Part shown: one piece after another, positions 62,469-64,000 of the stretch
Layout of the letters: every line of letters begins with the position of its first letter
How positions within the stretch are numbered: position 1 is the first letter of the stretch
Assembly (NCBI GenBank): GCA_021324015.1
Contig: JAJPJX010000071.1
Location: 1 to 64,000 of the forward strand
Source: Solibacteraceae bacterium
GTDB lineage: Bacteria; Acidobacteriota; Terriglobia; Bryobacterales; Bryobacteraceae
Direction of reading: 5' to 3'
DNA: 64,000 nt
The notes under the pieces: generated by a model
What the model was told of the DNA's origin: nothing
The model's input: the letters and a program-made list of their open reading frames with translations, nothing else
Database searches by the model: none
Translations under genes and position numbers: made by a program

Positions 62469-62491
62469 GGCGGGGATCAGAACCCCCCGCC
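62469..62491. other. GC-rich palindrome at the end of the small exported protein gene
   Basis: GGCGGGG-ATCAGAACC-CCCCGCC forms a 7-bp stem across the stop codon of the gene at 62477-62827. It resembles the hairpin at 58770-58791, which may point to a short dispersed repeat. On the minus strand no T-tract follows, so a terminator role is doubtful. Confidence 0.35.
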
Positions 62492-62827
62492 TTTCGCTTC
62501 GCTACCGGTATTCACCACCAGGCGCGTTTTGGTGCCGCCCAGGCGGATTTCCTGAATCTTGTACTTCCCCTCGCTGTTGTTGTAACGCACCGTTGTGGAG
62601 GCGAACTTGTTGTTCTCCGTCTCCACCTTCACGGGCGCGGAGATGCGGGTCTTCCCGCTCTTGATGGTGACTTGCTGGCCTTCGAGTTCCACCGTGTACT
62701 GGCCCGGCTTCAGCTCCGTTCCGGCGATCGAAGCCGGCTGCGGCAGGGTCACCGAATAGGATTTCGCGTGTGCGGTGGCCATCGAAACTCCCAGCACAGC
62801 GATCGCAAGCAGTAATCTACGTGTCAT
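62477..62827 (-). CDS. small exported protein of unknown function
   Basis: 116 residues with a signal peptide (RRLLLAIAVLGVSMATAHA) and a strong GGAGGAAG site before the ATG. The mature part is beta-rich: YSVTLPQPASIAGTELKPGQ, YTVELEGQQVTIKSG and KYKIQEIRLGGTKTRLVV. The 'AGTELKPGQYTVELEG' pattern recurs in many small Acidobacteriota proteins as far as I recall. Function unknown. It lies upstream of the TPR protein gene on the same strand with 28 nt between them. Confidence 0.75.
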   Translation of the reverse strand: MTRRLLLAIAVLGVSMATAHAKSYSVTLPQPASIAGTELKPGQYTVELEGQQVTIKSGKTRISAPVKVETENNKFASTTVRYNNSEGKYKIQEIRLGGTKTRLVVNTGSEAKGGGF

Positions 62828-62929
62828 CTTTCTTCCTCCAGAGTGCGATTAGAAATCGTTTGTCTGCCGTACAGGAGATATTACGAACGAAGGGCAAAAA
62901 CGTTCCGTACTGTTTACGCGCAAACCAGG

Positions 62930-63859
62930 CTAAAAACTTGTTAAAAAGATGCGCACGCGTTCGAGCGCCGCGGTCTGCAAGTCGGGGTCGTCGCCGAATC
63001 CGCGCAGCCATTCGACGCCGGCTTCGCGCCGGAACCAGGTCATTTGCCGCTTGGCGTAGCGGCGCGTGTTGCGCTGTGCGTAGAAGATGGCGTCTTTCAG
63101 ATTGAGTTCTCCGCGCAGCAGTTGCAGGGCCTGGCGATAGCCGTGGGACTCGAAGGGTTTTGATTCAGGGGGAAACCCTCGCGCCAGGATCTGGCGCACT
63201 TCGTCCACGAGGCCCGTGGCGAACATCTGCTCCGAGCGTCGGTCTAGCCGCTGGTACAGGGCATCGCGATCCGGCCAGAGCCCCAGTTTCAGCGCCCGGT
63301 ACCCCACGAGCGCGTCCCGGCCGCTCTGAAATAGTTCGGAGGCAGGACGCCGCGCCAGTACGCAAATCTCCAGCGCACGGATCAGCTTGGGGACGTCCCG
63401 CGCGTGGATGCGGGTGGCCGTTTCGGAATCGAGGCGTCGCAGCAGACGGTGCAGCGTTCCAGCGCGGCGCTGCTCCTTCGCCGCCAGGCGCGCCCGCAGC
63501 GCTTCGTCGCGCGACGGCCCGCGAAACAACCCGTCCACCAGGGCCCGCAGGTAAAATCCGGTGCCCCCAACGATCACCGGCAGCCTGCCGGCCTTCGCCA
63601 GCTCAGCCAGCGTTTGCCGTGCCGCGCGCGTGTAATCTCCAGCGCTGAACACCTGGTCCGGATCCAGGATGTCAATCAGGTGGTGCGGGATCCCACGCCG
63701 TTCCTCCGGCCGCAGCTTGGCCGTGCCGATATCGAAATAGCGGTAGGTTTGCAGCGAGTCGCAGTTGATCACTTCGCCCCGAAAGGCCTCCGCGACGCCC
63801 AGCGCCAGTTCGCTTTTGCCCGCACCCGTGGGCCCCAGGATGACAATCAGAGGCTTCAA
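62930..63859 (-). CDS. miaA: tRNA dimethylallyltransferase
   Basis: 309 residues from a TTG at 63859. The P-loop is ILGPTGAGKSELAL (residues 7-20). DSLQTYRYFDIGTAKLRPEE is the DSxQxYxxxDIGTAK motif (more usually DSMQVYRGMDIGT). HHLIDILDPDQVFSAGDYTR and PVIVGGTGFYLRALVDG complete the MiaA signature, and the C-terminal basic QRNTRRYAKRQMTWFRRE segment binds tRNA. The enzyme adds an isopentenyl group to A37 of tRNAs that read UNN codons. The rest of the window (63872-64000) shows no gene. Confidence 0.93.
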   Translation of the reverse strand: MKPLIVILGPTGAGKSELALGVAEAFRGEVINCDSLQTYRYFDIGTAKLRPEERRGIPHHLIDILDPDQVFSAGDYTRAARQTLAELAKAGRLPVIVGGTGFYLRALVDGLFRGPSRDEALRARLAAKEQRRAGTLHRLLRRLDSETATRIHARDVPKLIRALEICVLARRPASELFQSGRDALVGYRALKLGLWPDRDALYQRLDRRSEQMFATGLVDEVRQILARGFPPESKPFESHGYRQALQLLRGELNLKDAIFYAQRNTRRYAKRQMTWFRREAGVEWLRGFGDDPDLQTAALERVRIFLTSF

Positions 63860-63865
63860 GCCACC

Positions 63866-63871
63866 AGTGTA
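63866..63871 (-). promoter_or_regulatory. -10 box of a putative leaderless miaA message
   Basis: TACACT on the minus strand ends 6 nt before the TTG at 63859. No ribosome site and no clear -35 box are present. Confidence 0.35.
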
Positions 63872-64000
63872 GCGGGACGAGCGCGAGCAGACAGGGCTGG
63901 TTCTCCTTCATACATAATTGTGAGTTGCCTTCCGAGACCGATGCGCAATCTTCGGCTCCCCGTGAGCGGCGTGCGTGGGCCGTAGCGTCCCCGCGGGCGC

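Noticed and set aside
62469-62491. Intrinsic terminator after the small exported protein gene
   Set aside because: The stem spans the stop codon and no T-tract follows on the minus strand, so I list it only as a palindrome.
1-64000. tRNA, rRNA, CRISPR array, phage or insertion sequence
   Set aside because: I saw no cloverleaf, 16S/23S motifs, regular direct repeats with spacers, integrase/transposase genes or terminal inverted repeats.

Overview
The window is GC-rich bacterial chromosome with densely packed genes on both strands. I see no rRNA, tRNA, CRISPR array, prophage or insertion sequence. Gene content points to an Acidobacteriota genome, probably of the Solibacter/Bryobacter type: DUF2934, secreted tannase-family and ADP-ribosylglycohydrolase proteins, many TPR and small exported proteins, a multi-domain formate dehydrogenase with a DUF1641 partner, and a wax ester synthase/DGAT. 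This assignment is inferred from gene content, not from a marker-gene comparison.

Layout. (1) 1-4.4 kb: minus-strand run PilZ - TadE - TadE - TadG - membrane glycosyltransferase-like (cut by the window edge), divergent from a LuxR-type regulator and a AAA+ ATPase. (2) 5.8-8.1 kb: zinc-ribbon membrane protein, GT9-like protein, methyltransferase. (3) 8.1-12.5 kb: formate dehydrogenase-like protein plus DUF1641, divergent from a formamidase/acetamidase. (4) 12.6-22.4 kb: acyltransferase membrane protein, WS/DGAT with DUF2934, a lipase-like hydrolase, two phasin-like repeat proteins on either side of leuA, phaR and an AarF/ABC1 kinase. (5) 22.6-25.5 kb: outer-membrane-type protein, GMC oxidoreductase, helical protein. 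(6) 25.6-33.7 kb: fadN-fadA-fadE with a TetR regulator, divergent from an acyl-CoA synthetase. (7) 34-43.4 kb: tannase, exported ADP-ribosylglycohydrolase, DUF488, NnrS, ClC with MarR, hybrid histidine kinase. (8) 43.4-46.6 kb: amidohydrolase, TolB-like beta-propeller, frameshifted MetE-like gene. (9) 46.7-51.7 kb: five-gene glycosylation cluster. (10) 51.7-64 kb: lysozyme-like protein, fuconolactonase-like protein, lipoprotein, argS, aconitase, 5'-nucleotidase, small exported proteins, miaA.

The most striking unit is region 4. Two paralogous phasin-like proteins, each built from six repeats of about 45-50 residues, have near-identical promoters: TTGACA/G, 17 bp, TATACT. Each promoter has a 15-bp palindrome (TGCTGCA-C-TGCAGCA, or a 14/15 match) just after the -10 box. 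This palindrome contains the CTGC-N3-GCAG core known for PhaR, and phaR is divergent from one of the two genes. No PHA synthase is present in the window. WS/DGAT, DUF2934 and a lipase lie alongside, and a complete beta-oxidation set follows. A testable model is a PhaR-controlled coat for storage granules, possibly neutral-lipid droplets rather than PHA.

A second pattern covers the whole window. At least eleven genes have a -10-like hexamer 6-9 nt before the start codon and no Shine-Dalgarno sequence, which suggests widespread leaderless transcription, including from TTG starts. Other genes here carry clear GGAGG-type sites, so both modes appear to coexist.
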